Positions 11,067-20,474 of a DNA stretch of 64,000 nucleotides are shown here, one piece after another. The first letter of the stretch is position 1. Each line of letters opens with the position of its first letter. The position numbers and the translations under genes were made by a program. The stretch comes from Clostridia bacterium (lineage in GTDB: Bacteria > Bacillota > Clostridia > Christensenellales > UBA1242). Below the pieces are notes generated by a model. It had not been told where the DNA came from and made no database searches. It was given only the letters and a program-made list of their open reading frames with translations. The stretch covers positions 21,643 through 85,642 of the forward strand of contig JAFQDL010000005.1 of NCBI GenBank assembly GCA_017399265.1, read 5' to 3'.

Positions 11067-11570
11067 CTATACAAGTTCAACTAATGCCATTTCTGCATTA
11101 TCGCCGTTACGAGTACCTAATTTAATAATTCTAGTGTATCCACCACCAATGCCTTTTTCTGCTTTTCTAGAAGCATACTTTGGAGCATATTCATTAAACA
11201 TTTTTTCGATTAATGGATGGTTGATATCTTTTGTTCTTGCAACAAAATCAGCTTTTGTCTCATTTGCACCCATTTGCTCTTGAACGTCATAAACTTTACT
11301 CATAATTGCTCTTCTAGCATTTAATTTCTTTGTACCATCATTGATAACTTCTTTTTGAACCTTTACACCTTTCTCATCTGTTACAGTTTTTACAACTTTA
11401 ACATTATCTTCAAAAGTATTAATTGCAAGGGTTAAAAGTTTTTCTGCATAAGATCTAACTTCTTTTGCTCTTGCTAAAGTAGTTTCAACCTTACCATACC
11501 AAAGTAAATTAGTTGCTAAACCTTTAATAACAGCCATTCTTTCATCAGTAGGTCTATTTAACTTTCTCAT
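11067..11570 (-). CDS. rplQ: 50S ribosomal protein L17
   Basis: 167 residues against about 120 in most bacteria. The N-terminus (KLNRPTDER, then the VETTLARAKEVR helix) and the C-terminus (GGGYTRIIKLGTRNGDNAEMALVELV) are typical L17. The extra length is a Val/Lys-rich insertion around residues 53-82 and looser sequence near 100-120. L17 is an assembly protein of the large subunit at the exit-tunnel side. It is the last gene of the alpha operon, 14 bases after rpoA, and is followed by a terminator. Confidence 0.97.
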   Translation of the reverse strand: MRKLNRPTDERMAVIKGLATNLLWYGKVETTLARAKEVRSYAEKLLTLAINTFEDNVKVVKTVTDEKGVKVQKEVINDGTKKLNARRAIMSKVYDVQEQMGANETKADFVARTKDINHPLIEKMFNEYAPKYASRKAEKGIGGGYTRIIKLGTRNGDNAEMALVELV

Positions 11571-11584
11571 TGCATATCTCCTTT

Positions 11585-12538
11585 TTATTCTTCATCATTA
11601 CGTAAAGATAAACCATATTCAGCAAGTTTTGCTATAACTTCTTCTAAAGATCTCTTACCTAGATTCTTAACTTTAGCCAAGTCAGACTCTGTCTTCTTAG
11701 TTAAGTCTTGAACTGTTAAGATATTAGCTCTCTTTAAGCAGTTGTAACTTCTAACTGATAATTCCATATCATCAATAGTCATTTCTAATACTTTTGTTTG
11801 TTTATCTTCTTCTCTACTAATTAGTAAATCCATTTGAGACATACTTTCAACCAAGTCAACAAATAAGCCAATATGGTCTTGAATTAACTTACCAGATAGA
11901 CTTATAACTTCTCTTGCAGAAAGAGTTCCATTTGTTTCTACTTCAATAGTTAATTTGTCATAATCAATATTTTGTCCAACACGAGTGTTTTGAACGAAAT
12001 AATTAACTTTTTTAACAGGTGTGAAATTAGAATCTATAGCGATATAACCAATTGGAGCATCTTCTGGTTTGTTTGCATCAGCAACAACAAATCCTCTACC
12101 TCTTCCAATAAATACTTGTAATTCAAATTGAGCATCAGAATCTAGGGTACAAATATGAAGTTCTGGATTAAGAATTTCTACTAAGTCATTTGGCTCGAAA
12201 TCGGCTGCAGTAACCTCACCAGCACCATATTTGTTAATAGTAATAACTGTGCTAAAATCTTTTGTAGTATCAAAAGCCTTTACAGCAAGATTTTTGATAT
12301 TTAATACAATATCAACTACATCTTCCACAACACCTTTAATTGTAGAAAACTCATGTTGAACACCAGAAATTTTAATACCTACTGGAGCAGCGCCTGGCAA
12401 AGCAGATAATAGAACTCTTCTTAGGCAATTACCAATAGTAATTCCGAAGCCTCTATCAAGTGGTTCTACTATAAATCTTGCAAAACAACCATTCTCAGTT
12501 TCTTCACAAGTAATTCTTGGTTTCTCTATTTCCATCAT
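11585..12538 (-). CDS. rpoA: DNA-directed RNA polymerase subunit alpha
   Basis: 317 residues. The N-terminal dimerisation domain shows the GFGITIGNCLRRVLLSALPG block near residue 30 that contacts beta and beta'. After an acidic linker the C-terminal domain (about 250-310) carries the helix-hairpin-helix NLGKRSLEEV that binds UP elements and activators. The gene sits between rpsD and rplQ as is usual in Firmicutes. The second residue is also Met, so the start could be three bases later. Confidence 0.98.
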   Translation of the reverse strand: MMEIEKPRITCEETENGCFARFIVEPLDRGFGITIGNCLRRVLLSALPGAAPVGIKISGVQHEFSTIKGVVEDVVDIVLNIKNLAVKAFDTTKDFSTVITINKYGAGEVTAADFEPNDLVEILNPELHICTLDSDAQFELQVFIGRGRGFVVADANKPEDAPIGYIAIDSNFTPVKKVNYFVQNTRVGQNIDYDKLTIEVETNGTLSAREVISLSGKLIQDHIGLFVDLVESMSQMDLLISREEDKQTKVLEMTIDDMELSVRSYNCLKRANILTVQDLTKKTESDLAKVKNLGKRSLEEVIAKLAEYGLSLRNDEE

Positions 12539-12564
12539 ATTGAAAAATTCCTCACTTTTTAGGA

Positions 12565-13185
12565 TTATTTAGAGTACAACTCTATAATTAAGTGCTCTTT
12601 AATATTTAAGTCAATATCATCTCTTTGAGGAAGTGCATTAACTTTACCAACAAGAGCAGTGCTATCAAATTCTAGCCATTTTGGAAGAACAACTTTGATA
12701 TCTTTCAATTCTTTGAAAGCTTCGATATCACGCTTGTTTTCCTTTATAGAAATAACATCTCCAACCTTTACTAAATAAGAAGGAATGTTAACACGCTTGC
12801 CGTTTACAGTAATATGGCCGTGGTTAACAATTTGTCTAGATTCAGCTCTAGATGAACCGATACCTAATCTGTATACAACGTTATCTAATCTTCTTTCTAG
12901 AAGAGATAACATATTTTCACCGACAATACCTTTCATATTTTCAGCGATATTGTAATATTTCTTAAATTGTTTTTCTAGCAAACCATAAGCTCTTTTAACT
13001 TTTTGTTTTTCTCTTAATTGTAGACTATATTCACTAGCTTTCTTTCTTGCTTGACCGTGAACACCTGGAACAGTTGCATTTTTCTCAATTGGGCATTTGC
13101 TTGAAAGACATCTTTCGCCTTTTAAGAAAAGTTTGCAACCTTCTCTACGACAAAGTCTACAATCTGCACCGGTATATTTTGCCAT
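12565..13185 (-). CDS. rpsD: 30S ribosomal protein S4 (zinc-binding form)
   Basis: 206 residues. Cys9, Cys12, Cys26 and Cys31 at the N-terminus form the zinc-binding version of S4, seen in many Clostridia. The S4 RNA-binding domain lies at about 95-160 ([28 protein letters not shown]). S4 nucleates assembly of the small-subunit body. In this genome rpsD lies in the alpha operon between rpsK and rpoA rather than standing alone as in Bacillus subtilis. Confidence 0.98.
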   Translation of the reverse strand: MAKYTGADCRLCRREGCKLFLKGERCLSSKCPIEKNATVPGVHGQARKKASEYSLQLREKQKVKRAYGLLEKQFKKYYNIAENMKGIVGENMLSLLERRLDNVVYRLGIGSSRAESRQIVNHGHITVNGKRVNIPSYLVKVGDVISIKENKRDIEAFKELKDIKVVLPKWLEFDSTALVGKVNALPQRDDIDLNIKEHLIIELYSK

Positions 13186-13259
13186 TTAATTAATATCTCC
13201 TTTAATTTTTCCTTCAAGGTAAAATACCTTAAATATGTTATATAAATTTTTGAATAAAA
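13186..13259 (-). promoter_or_regulatory. rpsK-rpsD spacer with small hairpin
   Basis: This 74-base gap is longer than its neighbours in the operon. It holds a perfect 6-bp hairpin AAGGTA/TACCTT (13216-13221 and 13225-13230) about 30 bases before the rpsD start codon, then a GGAG ribosome-binding site. It could be a processing or translational control site, but it is too small to assign a function. Confidence 0.3.
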
Positions 13260-13661
13260 CTATATTCTTCTTCTCTTTGGTGGACGGCATCCATTATGAG
13301 GGATTGGAGAAACGTCTTTAATCATAGTAACGTTCAAACCTGCAGTTTGTAATGCTCTAATAGCAGTTTCTCTACCATTTCCTGGACCTTTAACATATAC
13401 GTCAACACTATTTAAACCTTGTTCTTTAGCTGCTTTTCCAGCAATCTCAGCTGCTTGTTGTGCAGCATATGGAGTGCTCTTTCTAGAACCGCTTAGTCCT
13501 AGACTACCAGCACTACTCCAAGTAATTACGTTTCCAGCTTGATCGGTAACAGTGACAATAGTATTGTTAAAAGATGCATTAATGTAGGCACATCCTTTAT
13601 CTAAATTTTTAGTTACTTTTTTCTTTTTAATTACTTTTTTCTTTTTTGTAACTGTAGCCAT
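13260..13661 (-). CDS. rpsK: 30S ribosomal protein S11
   Basis: 133 residues. It has a very basic N-terminal tail (two KKKKV-type blocks in the first 18 residues), then the conserved S11 core with [13 protein letters not shown] and the C-terminal GxxPPKRRRI. S11 lies on the platform of the small subunit near the mRNA exit channel. It is 22 bases downstream of rpsM in the alpha operon. Confidence 0.98.
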   Translation of the reverse strand: MATVTKKKKVIKKKKVTKNLDKGCAYINASFNNTIVTVTDQAGNVITWSSAGSLGLSGSRKSTPYAAQQAAEIAGKAAKEQGLNSVDVYVKGPGNGRETAIRALQTAGLNVTMIKDVSPIPHNGCRPPKRRRI

Positions 13662-13683
13662 TTTATACTTTATCTCCTACAAA

Positions 13684-14061
13684 TTATATTTTTGCTTTTT
13701 TAGACTTAGATACGGTTTTCTTTGGACCCTTTCTAGTTCTAGCATTTTGCTTAGTGTTTTGACCACGAACAGGAAGACCTTTTCTATGTCTAACACCACG
13801 ATAGCAACCAATTTCTTGTAATCTCTTGATATTTAATGAGATTTCTCTTTGCAAGTCACCTTCTACAACACAGTTTTTCTCAATGTAATTTCTGATTAAA
13901 GCGATCTCATCTTCAGTCAAATCTTTAACACGAGTATCTGGGTTTACGCCGGTTTCTTTTAAAATTTTGTTAGCAGTATGTCTACCAATACCAAAAATAT
14001 AAGTTAAGCCAATCTCAACTCTCTTTTCGTTAGGTAAATCAATTCCAGCAATACGAGCCAT
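13684..14061 (-). CDS. rpsM: 30S ribosomal protein S13
   Basis: 125 residues. [22 protein letters not shown]-like start, the helix-turn [11 protein letters not shown], and the basic C-terminus [17 protein letters not shown] are diagnostic. S13 sits in the head of the small subunit and contacts P-site tRNA and the large subunit. It is the first gene of the alpha operon here, since a terminator and a new promoter separate it from rpmJ. Confidence 0.98.
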   Translation of the reverse strand: MARIAGIDLPNEKRVEIGLTYIFGIGRHTANKILKETGVNPDTRVKDLTEDEIALIRNYIEKNCVVEGDLQREISLNIKRLQEIGCYRGVRHRKGLPVRGQNTKQNARTRKGPKKTVSKSKKAKI

Positions 14062-14101
14062 GTATTTTCCTCCAAAAATATTTAAATAAATTTATATAAA
14101 A

Positions 14102-14144
14102 CACATTTTGAGAAGAATTAAATTCTCAGCCGCCTCAAAACATG
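14102..14144 (-). promoter_or_regulatory. Structured leader of the rpsM (alpha) operon
   Basis: The leader from the promoter at 14230 to the rpsM ATG is about 160 nt. It contains an 11-bp stem (arms 14102-14112 and 14134-14144, with G-U pairs on the RNA), and a smaller nested stem inside it. Autoregulatory ribosomal-protein binding sites occur in such positions. Which protein would bind here is not known. Confidence 0.4.
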
Positions 14145-14229
14145 ATTATTTTCAAAATAAGGTGTTTTTTTACAGATTAACTGTATAAACAAAGAAACAC
14201 AAAACTTTGCAATTCACAATACTTATATA

Positions 14230-14258
14230 AGTATAGCATTTATTATGTAAAAAATCAA
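14230..14258 (-). promoter_or_regulatory. Sigma-A promoter of the rpsM-rpsK-rpsD-rpoA-rplQ operon
   Basis: TTGATT (14258-14253), 17-base spacer, TATACT (14235-14230) on the minus strand. It lies between the rpmJ terminator and rpsM. Confidence 0.75.
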
Positions 14259-14278
14259 TACTATAAACAAATAAACAC

Positions 14279-14309
14279 GAAAAAAGTTATATCAAAAAAG
14301 TTTTGATAT
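14279..14309 (-). terminator. Terminator after rpmJ
   Basis: Nine-bp perfect stem (arms 14289-14297 and 14301-14309) with a 3-base loop, then AACTTTTTT on the minus strand. It begins at the rpmJ stop codon and ends the S10-spc transcript. Confidence 0.75.
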
Positions 14310-14425
14310 TAACCTTGTCTTTGTTTATGTTTAGGGTATTTAGAGCATATAACCATTACAGTTCCATCTCTTTTAATGATTTTACAATTATCACACATTT
14401 TCTTTACTGATGGTCTTACTTTCAT
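14309..14425 (-). CDS. rpmJ: 50S ribosomal protein L36 (zinc-binding form)
   Basis: A 38-residue gene found by reading the minus strand between infA and rpsM. It begins [15 protein letters not shown] and ends YPKHKQRQG. The zinc ligands Cys11, Cys14, Cys27 and His33 are all present. L36 is the smallest protein of the large subunit, near the peptidyl transferase base. The start codon is 2 bases from the end of infA, and the stop overlaps the following terminator stem. Confidence 0.96.
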   Translation of the reverse strand: MKVRPSVKKMCDNCKIIKRDGTVMVICSKYPKHKQRQG

Positions 14426-14427
14426 AT

Positions 14428-14670
14428 CTAATTATTCTCCTCAGTTCTTTGTTGTTTCATACGCCAAATTATTCGGCCTTTTGTTAAATCATATAAGGAC
14501 ATCTCAACTTTTACTTGATCACCTACTAATATCCTTATATTGTTTAGGTGTAATTTACCTGAAAGATACGCAGTTATTACATATCCATTTGTCAATTTTA
14601 CTTTGAAATTTGCATTACGTAAAACTTCAACTACAACACCTTCTGTTTCGATTACATCTTCTTTTGACAA
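14428..14670 (-). CDS. infA: Translation initiation factor IF-1
   Basis: 80 residues, a single S1/OB-fold domain: [14 protein letters not shown], then [23 protein letters not shown], which matches the highly conserved IF-1 core. It occupies the A site of the small subunit during initiation. It is 2 bases after the KOW gene and 2 bases before rpmJ, so it is tightly coupled in the operon. It carries a short polar tail of about 8 residues beyond the usual end. Confidence 0.97.
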   Translation of the reverse strand: MSKEDVIETEGVVVEVLRNANFKVKLTNGYVITAYLSGKLHLNNIRILVGDQVKVEMSLYDLTKGRIIWRMKQQRTEENN

Positions 14671-14672
14671 AA

Positions 14673-14939
14673 TTAACAGCCCCCTTGTTTAAATTCTTTT
14701 AAAATTTTAATTATTACAGAATTGTCTAACTTATTAGCTTCCATAAGTTTTATTATTTCTTCGCTTTCGCCTATTTTTACAATATGCTTTAGGCTTTTTT
14801 TCTTAGGGTTTGATATAGGTCTAATTTTACCATTGACCAAATATGAAAATTTATCATCGATATTAATGACTATATAATTTTCACCTCTGTCATGACCTAA
14901 AATTGAGCGTACAATTAGCCCTTTTTTAACATTCTGCAT
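14673..14939 (-). CDS. KOW-domain RNA-binding protein (L14e-like)
   Basis: 88 residues. The N-terminus ([21 protein letters not shown]) is a KOW motif of the type annotated as KOW-domain or ribosomal L14e/L6e/L27e-like protein in Clostridia, where it lies at this same spot between map and infA. The C-terminal half is a charged helix. A role in ribosome function or assembly is inferred from position and motif. Confidence 0.85.
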   Translation of the reverse strand: MQNVKKGLIVRSILGHDRGENYIVINIDDKFSYLVNGKIRPISNPKKKSLKHIVKIGESEEIIKLMEANKLDNSVIIKILKEFKQGGC

Positions 14940-14951
14940 AGTAGCCTACTC

Positions 14952-15695
14952 CTAGATTGTTAATATTTCAACACCATTTTCGGTAATTAATACAGTATTT
15001 TCATAATGGGCTGAAGGTAAATCATCTTTGGTTTTGCAAGTCCAGCCATCACTTAGGAATTGCACTCTCTTATCCCCCATGTTTATCATAGGTTCAATTG
15101 CAATAGTAGCACCAGCATTTAGTTTTACACCGCTTCCTGCTCTGCCAAAATTTGGCACCATAGGATCTTCGTGCAAATCTTTGCCTATGCCATGTCCAAC
15201 AAGTTCTCTAACAACAGAATAACCATTCTTTTCAGCAAATGTCTGTATTCGATTTGAAATATCTCCAACAAAAGCACCTGCTTTTAATCCTTTGATACCT
15301 TCAAAGAAACTTTGCTCAGTTATCTTTATTAGCCTTTTTACTTTTGAATTCACTTTTCCTACAGTGAATGTTCTAGCCGCATCACCATGAAATCCCTTAT
15401 AATATGCTCCACAATCTATACTTATAATATCTCCGTCTTTTAATTCAGTATCATCTGGTATTCCGTGTACAACAACAGAATTAATAGATGTACAAATTGT
15501 AGCAGGGAAACCGCCGTATCCTAAGAAAGACGGTTTCGCTCCACGACTTGTAATATAGTTGTAAGCAAGTCTGTCAAGTTCTTTTGTAGTGACACCAACC
15601 TTAACTTGCGTTTTCAAATAATCTAAAGTATCACGCGTAATTTCACACGCAATACGCATAGTTTCTAAATCTTTTTCTGATTTAAGTTTTATCAT
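14952..15695 (-). CDS. map: Methionine aminopeptidase, type I
   Basis: 247 residues. It removes the initiator methionine from nascent proteins. The five metal ligands are visible: Asp94, Asp105, His168, Glu201 and Glu232, plus the substrate-binding His77. There is no N-terminal zinc finger extension, so this is the short type Ia form. It lies 7 bases after adk in the spc part of the supercluster, as in most Firmicutes. Confidence 0.98.
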   Translation of the reverse strand: MIKLKSEKDLETMRIACEITRDTLDYLKTQVKVGVTTKELDRLAYNYITSRGAKPSFLGYGGFPATICTSINSVVVHGIPDDTELKDGDIISIDCGAYYKGFHGDAARTFTVGKVNSKVKRLIKITEQSFFEGIKGLKAGAFVGDISNRIQTFAEKNGYSVVRELVGHGIGKDLHEDPMVPNFGRAGSGVKLNAGATIAIEPMINMGDKRVQFLSDGWTCKTKDDLPSAHYENTVLITENGVEILTI

Positions 15696-15702
15696 TTAAC
15701 AC

Positions 15703-16326
15703 CTAGATTGTTTTTAGTACTTCGTCAACCAACTTATAAGTTTTTTCAATCTCATCAGTAGCATTGATTGCACTAAACACATTCTTATTTTTATAAAATT
15801 CTACAACATCTTGTGGCACTGCTTGTTTTTTAAGTCTATTCTTAATAACTTCTGGCTTATCATCATCTCTAACATAAACCTCACCGCCACATTTATCGCA
15901 TTTGCCATCAACTAACCAATCCAAAGATGTAGAATGACCACATTCACGACACATCCTTCTACTAGAAAGTCTCCTAATAATCTCTTCTTCTGATAGATCA
16001 ATAAGCAATGCTTTATCAATAGTTGCCATTTTTTCAAGTGCTTTAGCTTGCACTAAATTTCTTGGAAAACCATCAAGAATGAAGCCATTTTTTTGACATT
16101 CTTCACTTGCTAGTCTATCCTCTACTATCTTAATAGTTAATTCTTCTGGAACTAACTCACCAGCGTCTACAAACTTCTTTGCTTGTTTACCTAGTTCAGT
16201 TTCATTTTGAATATTCCATCTAAAAATTTCGCCAGTAGAAATGTGAGGAACTCCATACCTTTCACTAATAAGTTTAGCTTGTGTTCCCTTACCACTTCCA
16301 ACAGGGCCTAATAATACTAAACGCAT
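15703..16326 (-). CDS. adk: Adenylate kinase with zinc-binding lid
   Basis: 207 residues. It interconverts AMP, ADP and ATP. The P-loop GPVGSGKGT spans 7-15 and the DGFPRN motif is at 85-90. The LID domain carries Cys126, Cys129, Cys143 and Cys146, the structural zinc site of Gram-positive adenylate kinases. It lies 18 bases after secY. Confidence 0.98.
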   Translation of the reverse strand: MRLVLLGPVGSGKGTQAKLISERYGVPHISTGEIFRWNIQNETELGKQAKKFVDAGELVPEELTIKIVEDRLASEECQKNGFILDGFPRNLVQAKALEKMATIDKALLIDLSEEEIIRRLSSRRMCRECGHSTSLDWLVDGKCDKCGGEVYVRDDDKPEVIKNRLKKQAVPQDVVEFYKNKNVFSAINATDEIEKTYKLVDEVLKTI

Positions 16327-16344
16327 AAGATCATCCTTTCGGAT

Positions 16345-17649
16345 TTATTTTAAAAATCCTTTATAATTCTTCATTAACATTTGAGACTCTAATTGTTTAT
16401 CTAATTCAATAGCAACAGATACTACGATTAGTAGTCCTGTAGCACTAAATGCATTTACAAGTGTACCTGTACCAATTATCTTAAAGATAATACTTGGGAT
16501 AATTGCTACTAACGCTAGGAATATTGCTCCAAAAAGCGTAATTCTATTAGATATTTTCTTTAAATAATCAGCTGTTGGTTTACCTGGTCTAATACCTGGA
16601 ATAAAACCACCATTTTGTTGGATATTTTTTGAAATATCAACTGGATTAAATGTAATTTGTGACCAGAAATATGCAAATCCAACAATAAACAAAGCCATTA
16701 AGAAGAAATATAACCAACTTTGAGTACCGATATATTTATTAATGAATTGAGCAAATCCACTTTGTGAATTTGGAGCAAATAAACTAATTAATATTTGTGG
16801 TAGTGATATAAATGTCATAGCAAAGATGATTGGCATAACACCAGTAGAATTTACTTTTACTGGAATAAATGTACTTTGACCACCATACATCTTTCTACCT
16901 TTGATTTGTTTTGCATATTGAACAGCAATTTTTCTTTCTGCCATATCAATAAATACAATAAATCCGAAAATAACAATAAGAGCTATTACGAAATATAAAA
17001 TCTCTAATAACATTTCCATATTGCCAGTAAATACACCATTTTCAGCAAATAATGCAGTATACATGCTGTTAGCAAAAGTTGAAAGAATACCTACGAAGAT
17101 AAGTAATGATAGGCCATTACCAATACCTAATTCAGTAATTTTTTCACCTAACCAATAAGTTGCCATTGATCCAGCTACAAGAATTAATACTACCATACAA
17201 GAAATTAGCCATACTGGACCAACCTCTGCATTAATAATACTTTGATAACTTAATACAATTGCAATTGATTGAATAGTAGCTAATACTAAAGCACAATACT
17301 TAGTATAAGTTGACATCTTTTGCTTGCCCTCTTCTCCCATTCTTGACAATCTTTGTAATCCTGGAATAATAAGAGTAAGTAATTGAATAATAATTGAAGA
17401 ACTAATATAAGGTGAAACACCCAAAGCGAATATCGCACCATTTGCAAGTGCGCCACCGCTAACAGAGTTTAGCAAATTCATAAATGTTAATCCATCGCTT
17501 ACACCTAAACTATCTTTGAATGCTTGTGCATCAAGTCCTGGAACAACAATCCAACAACCTAGTCTATAAACTAAAATAAGTAGGATTGTTAATAAAATTT
17601 TCTTTCTTAAATCTTTGTCTTTGAAAGCGTCTATAAGTCTTTTAAACAT
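16345..17649 (-). CDS. secY: Preprotein translocase channel SecY
   Basis: 434 residues with ten hydrophobic membrane spans. SecY is the pore of the Sec translocon, through which the lipoproteins of this window would be exported. Recognisable segments are the first span (KILLTILLILVYRLGCWIVVPG), the plug region, and the cytoplasmic loop before span 7 (GGQSTFIPVKVNSTGVMP). Its start codon overlaps the rplO stop codon by one base, giving translational coupling. Confidence 0.98.
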   Translation of the reverse strand: MFKRLIDAFKDKDLRKKILLTILLILVYRLGCWIVVPGLDAQAFKDSLGVSDGLTFMNLLNSVSGGALANGAIFALGVSPYISSSIIIQLLTLIIPGLQRLSRMGEEGKQKMSTYTKYCALVLATIQSIAIVLSYQSIINAEVGPVWLISCMVVLILVAGSMATYWLGEKITELGIGNGLSLLIFVGILSTFANSMYTALFAENGVFTGNMEMLLEILYFVIALIVIFGFIVFIDMAERKIAVQYAKQIKGRKMYGGQSTFIPVKVNSTGVMPIIFAMTFISLPQILISLFAPNSQSGFAQFINKYIGTQSWLYFFLMALFIVGFAYFWSQITFNPVDISKNIQQNGGFIPGIRPGKPTADYLKKISNRITLFGAIFLALVAIIPSIIFKIIGTGTLVNAFSATGLLIVVSVAIELDKQLESQMLMKNYKGFLK

Positions 17650-18095
17650 TATAACACCTCGATTTTGCCACCTGCGTTAACGATTTTTTGTATTGCGTTT
17701 TCAGAAAACTTCTTAGCTTGAACAGTGAAAGGTTTTGTAATATTTCCATTTCCCAATACTTTTAAACCATAAGGGGCAACTTTATTAATAATATTTTTCT
17801 CTTGCAAAAATTCGATGTTAATAACACTATTTTCTGCAAATTTCTCCAAATCAGATACATTAATAATATTGTATACTTCTTTGAAATTCTTGTTATTAAA
17901 ACCTCTTCTTGGAAGTCTTCTAGTTAAAGGCATTTGACCACCTTCAAAACCTGGTCTAACACCACCACCGCTTCTAGAATTTTGTCCTTTTGTACCTCTA
18001 CCTGCAGTTTTACCTAAACCAGAACCGATACCTCTACCAATTCTTTTAGTTGCAAATGTAGAATTTGGAGCAGGAGCTAATTGATGTAATTTCAT
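17649..18095 (-). CDS. rplO: 50S ribosomal protein L15
   Basis: 148 residues. The Gly-rich N-terminal extension (KRIGRGIGSGLGKTAGRGTKG) that threads into rRNA and the C-terminal globular part with GNGNITKPFTVQAKKFS are typical. It lies in the usual position between rpmD and secY. Confidence 0.98.
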   Translation of the reverse strand: MKLHQLAPAPNSTFATKRIGRGIGSGLGKTAGRGTKGQNSRSGGGVRPGFEGGQMPLTRRLPRRGFNNKNFKEVYNIINVSDLEKFAENSVINIEFLQEKNIINKVAPYGLKVLGNGNITKPFTVQAKKFSENAIQKIVNAGGKIEVL

Positions 18096-18107
18096 AAAGT
18101 TTACCTC

Positions 18108-18347
18108 CTAGTCTATATTCTCAACACGAACTAAGTGTTTGATTTTGAAAATCATGCCTCTAACAGCATCATTATCAGGAAGTTCGTTTGAAGAATTTAA
18201 TTTGCCAAGTCCTAGAGCTTTAGCAGTTCTAGCTTGGTCTTTGTTATAACCAATAGTACTCTTAACAAGAGTAACTCTTATTTTCTTTTCAACTGTTTTA
18301 GAAGATTTAGCCTTAACAGTTGTTTTCTTAGTTTCTAATTCTGCCAT
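18108..18347 (-). CDS. rpmD: 50S ribosomal protein L30 with N-terminal extension
   Basis: 79 residues against about 60 for most L30 proteins. The conserved core begins at about residue 22 ([17 protein letters not shown]) and ends with the usual KHLVRVE. The first 21 residues are a Lys/Thr/Ser-rich tail of the kind also seen on S5, S11 and L24 here. The start is supported by the spacing to rpsE (16 bases), but an internal start cannot be excluded. Confidence 0.95.
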   Translation of the reverse strand: MAELETKKTTVKAKSSKTVEKKIRVTLVKSTIGYNKDQARTAKALGLGKLNSSNELPDNDAVRGMIFKIKHLVRVENID

Positions 18348-18363
18348 TTTCTAAATCCCCCTA

Positions 18364-18912
18364 TTATAAAATTTCCTCAACAGTTTTTCCTCTTAGGGCT
18401 GCAACTTGTTCTTTAGTTCTTAATTGCATTAAAGCATCTAATGTTGCTTTTACGCAGTTAATCTTATTTCTTGAGCCATAAGATTTAGCAGTAATATCTT
18501 TAATACCGCATAGTTCAACAACTGGTCTAACAGAACCGCCTGCAATAACACCAGTACCTTCTGGAGAAGGAATAAGTTTAACCATGCTTGTACCAAACTT
18601 ACCTACTACTTCGTGTGGAATAGTTGTTCCCTCTAGAGCAATTTTAACCATTCTCTTTTTAGCAATAGCAGTAGCTTTCTCTATTGCATTTGGAACTTCT
18701 GCAGCTTTACCATTACCTATTCCTACTTTACCGTCTTTATCTCCGACAACTACTAAGGCGCTAAATCTCATATTTCTACCACCTTTAACAACCTTAGTAA
18801 CACGATTTACATTAACCAATTTACTAGTAATTGGGTCTACTTCTTTTTCTCTTCTTGGAGATTTACGGTCAAATGATTTTTTCTCAAATGATTTTTTCTC
18901 GTTATTTTGCAT
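18364..18912 (-). CDS. rpsE: 30S ribosomal protein S5
   Basis: 182 residues. The S5 double-stranded-RNA-like domain starts at about residue 27 ([21 protein letters not shown]) and the C-terminal domain holds [14 protein letters not shown]5 takes part in decoding accuracy and in opening mRNA structure. The first 25 residues form a basic Lys/Arg/Ser tail with a short repeat ([13 protein letters not shown]). Confidence 0.97.
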   Translation of the reverse strand: MQNNEKKSFEKKSFDRKSPRREKEVDPITSKLVNVNRVTKVVKGGRNMRFSALVVVGDKDGKVGIGNGKAAEVPNAIEKATAIAKKRMVKIALEGTTIPHEVVGKFGTSMVKLIPSPEGTGVIAGGSVRPVVELCGIKDITAKSYGSRNKINCVKATLDALMQLRTKEQVAALRGKTVEEIL

Positions 18913-18923
18913 TATCTTTCTCC

Positions 18924-19292
18924 TTAAAAATCTAATCCGCCATTACGGGCACCATCAGCCAAAGCTTTAACTCTACCAGTGTAAAGATATCCAGCTCTAT
19001 CAAATACGATAGATTTGATACCTTTCTCGATAGCTGCTTTAGCAACTGCTTCCCCAACTATGTAAGCTGATTCTTGTTTAGTTTTACCTTCAATGCTAGC
19101 TGCAATATTTTTGTCCATTGTAGAAGCACTTACTAATGTAATTCCCTTGGAGTCGTCAATAACTTGACAATAGATTTGATTAAGAGTTCTATGAACACTT
19201 AGTCTTGGTCTTTCTGCAGTACCATTAACTTTGTTTCTTACACGGATTGCTCTAACTTTTCTATCCGCATTTTTATCAATCTTATTTATCAT
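18924..19292 (-). CDS. rplR: 50S ribosomal protein L18
   Basis: 122 residues. [25 protein letters not shown] and the C-terminal [21 protein letters not shown] are diagnostic. L18 binds 5S rRNA together with L5. Standard position between rplF and rpsE. Confidence 0.98.
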   Translation of the reverse strand: MINKIDKNADRKVRAIRVRNKVNGTAERPRLSVHRTLNQIYCQVIDDSKGITLVSASTMDKNIAASIEGKTKQESAYIVGEAVAKAAIEKGIKSIVFDRAGYLYTGRVKALADGARNGGLDF

Positions 19293-19311
19293 ATTACCTA
19301 ATTACTCCTTA

Positions 19312-19848
19312 TTATTTTTTACCACTCTTAACTTCTTTTCTAACTATAGTTTCATCACTATAATAGATACCATAAGCGTGATATGGTTCAACCGGTTTAA
19401 TATCTTTTATTTTTAAAGCAACTTGACCAACCAATTCTTTATCAATGCCTTTAACGATTATTTCGTTTTTGTCGCAAGATAATTGAATACCTTCAACTGC
19501 TTTAACTTCAACTGGATGGCTGAAGCCAATATTTAATACTAAATCTTGACCTTTTTGTGTAATTTTATAACCTACGCCATTAACTGTAAGCCTCTTCTCG
19601 TAGCCTTTAGTTACACCAACGATCATATTGTTAATAATTTGTCTGTATAGGCCATGATATGCATTATATATAGCCTCAATATTATTGTTTTCAATAGTCA
19701 AAACTTGTCCATCAATATTGTATGTAAGTTTTGGCTCTACCTTCTTTGTTAATGTTCCAAGTGGACCAGTAACTGTGCACTTATCATTTTCGATTTTAAC
19801 AGTTACGCCAGCAGGAATAGTGATAGCTTTATTACCAATTCTACTCAT
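19312..19848 (-). CDS. rplF: 50S ribosomal protein L6
   Basis: 178 residues with the two tandem L6 folds. MSRIGNKAITIP at the start and the C-terminal signature region near KDIKPVEPYHAYGIYYSDE are conserved. L6 lies near the factor-binding site of the large subunit. Confidence 0.98.
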   Translation of the reverse strand: MSRIGNKAITIPAGVTVKIENDKCTVTGPLGTLTKKVEPKLTYNIDGQVLTIENNNIEAIYNAYHGLYRQIINNMIVGVTKGYEKRLTVNGVGYKITQKGQDLVLNIGFSHPVEVKAVEGIQLSCDKNEIIVKGIDKELVGQVALKIKDIKPVEPYHAYGIYYSDETIVRKEVKSGKK

Positions 19849-19858
19849 ATTCTTCCTC

Positions 19859-20257
19859 CTACCATACGTAAGCCAAAACTTCGCCGCCTACATTAGCGAT
19901 ACGAGCTTGCTTATCTGTCATTAAACCTTTGTTTGTTGAAATAATTGCAATACCTAATCCATTGATAACTTTTGGAAGTTCTTCAACGCTTGCATATATT
20001 CTCAAACCTGGTTTTGAAATTCTCTTAAGTCCGTTAATAACTTTTTCGCCATTTGGACCAAACTTAAAATCGATAACGATATTTGATTTTGCACCATCAT
20101 TTTCTACTTTGTAAGAAGCAATAAATCCTTCTTGTAAAAGTACTTCTGCGATAGCAGCTTTAGTTTTTGAATTGGGAACGGAAACACTTTTATGTTTTGC
20201 GCTAAGAGCATTTCTCATTCTTGTTAGCATATCTGCAATTGGATCTGTAAAATACAT
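19859..20257 (-). CDS. rpsH: 30S ribosomal protein S8
   Basis: 132 residues. Starts [15 protein letters not shown] and ends with the S8 signature [19 protein letters not shown] followed by [10 protein letters not shown]8 binds the central domain of 16S rRNA. In well-studied bacteria S8 also represses the spc operon by binding its mRNA; no matching site was recognised here. Confidence 0.98.
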   Translation of the reverse strand: MYFTDPIADMLTRMRNALSAKHKSVSVPNSKTKAAIAEVLLQEGFIASYKVENDGAKSNIVIDFKFGPNGEKVINGLKRISKPGLRIYASVEELPKVINGLGIAIISTNKGLMTDKQARIANVGGEVLAYVW

Positions 20258-20272
20258 AAACTTATCTCCTTT

Positions 20273-20458
20273 TTACCAACTTGATTTTTTAACACCAGGA
20301 ATTTCACCTTTGTATGCTAAATCTCTAAAGCATACTCTGCAGATGCCATATTTTCTCAAAACTGAGTGTGGACGACCACAAATATTACATCTTGTGTATT
20401 CTCTTGTGCTGAATTTTTGTTCTTTTTGTTGTTTAACTTTTAATGCTTTTCTTGCCAT
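20273..20458 (-). CDS. rpsN: 30S ribosomal protein S14 (short zinc form)
   Basis: 61 residues, the short zinc-binding type (also called rpsZ). Ligands Cys24, Cys27, Cys40 and Cys43 are present in [12 protein letters not shown] and GICRVCFRD. It lies between rplE and rpsH. Confidence 0.98.
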   Translation of the reverse strand: MARKALKVKQQKEQKFSTREYTRCNICGRPHSVLRKYGICRVCFRDLAYKGEIPGVKKSSW

Positions 20459-20474
20459 ACGAAATATCTTCCTC

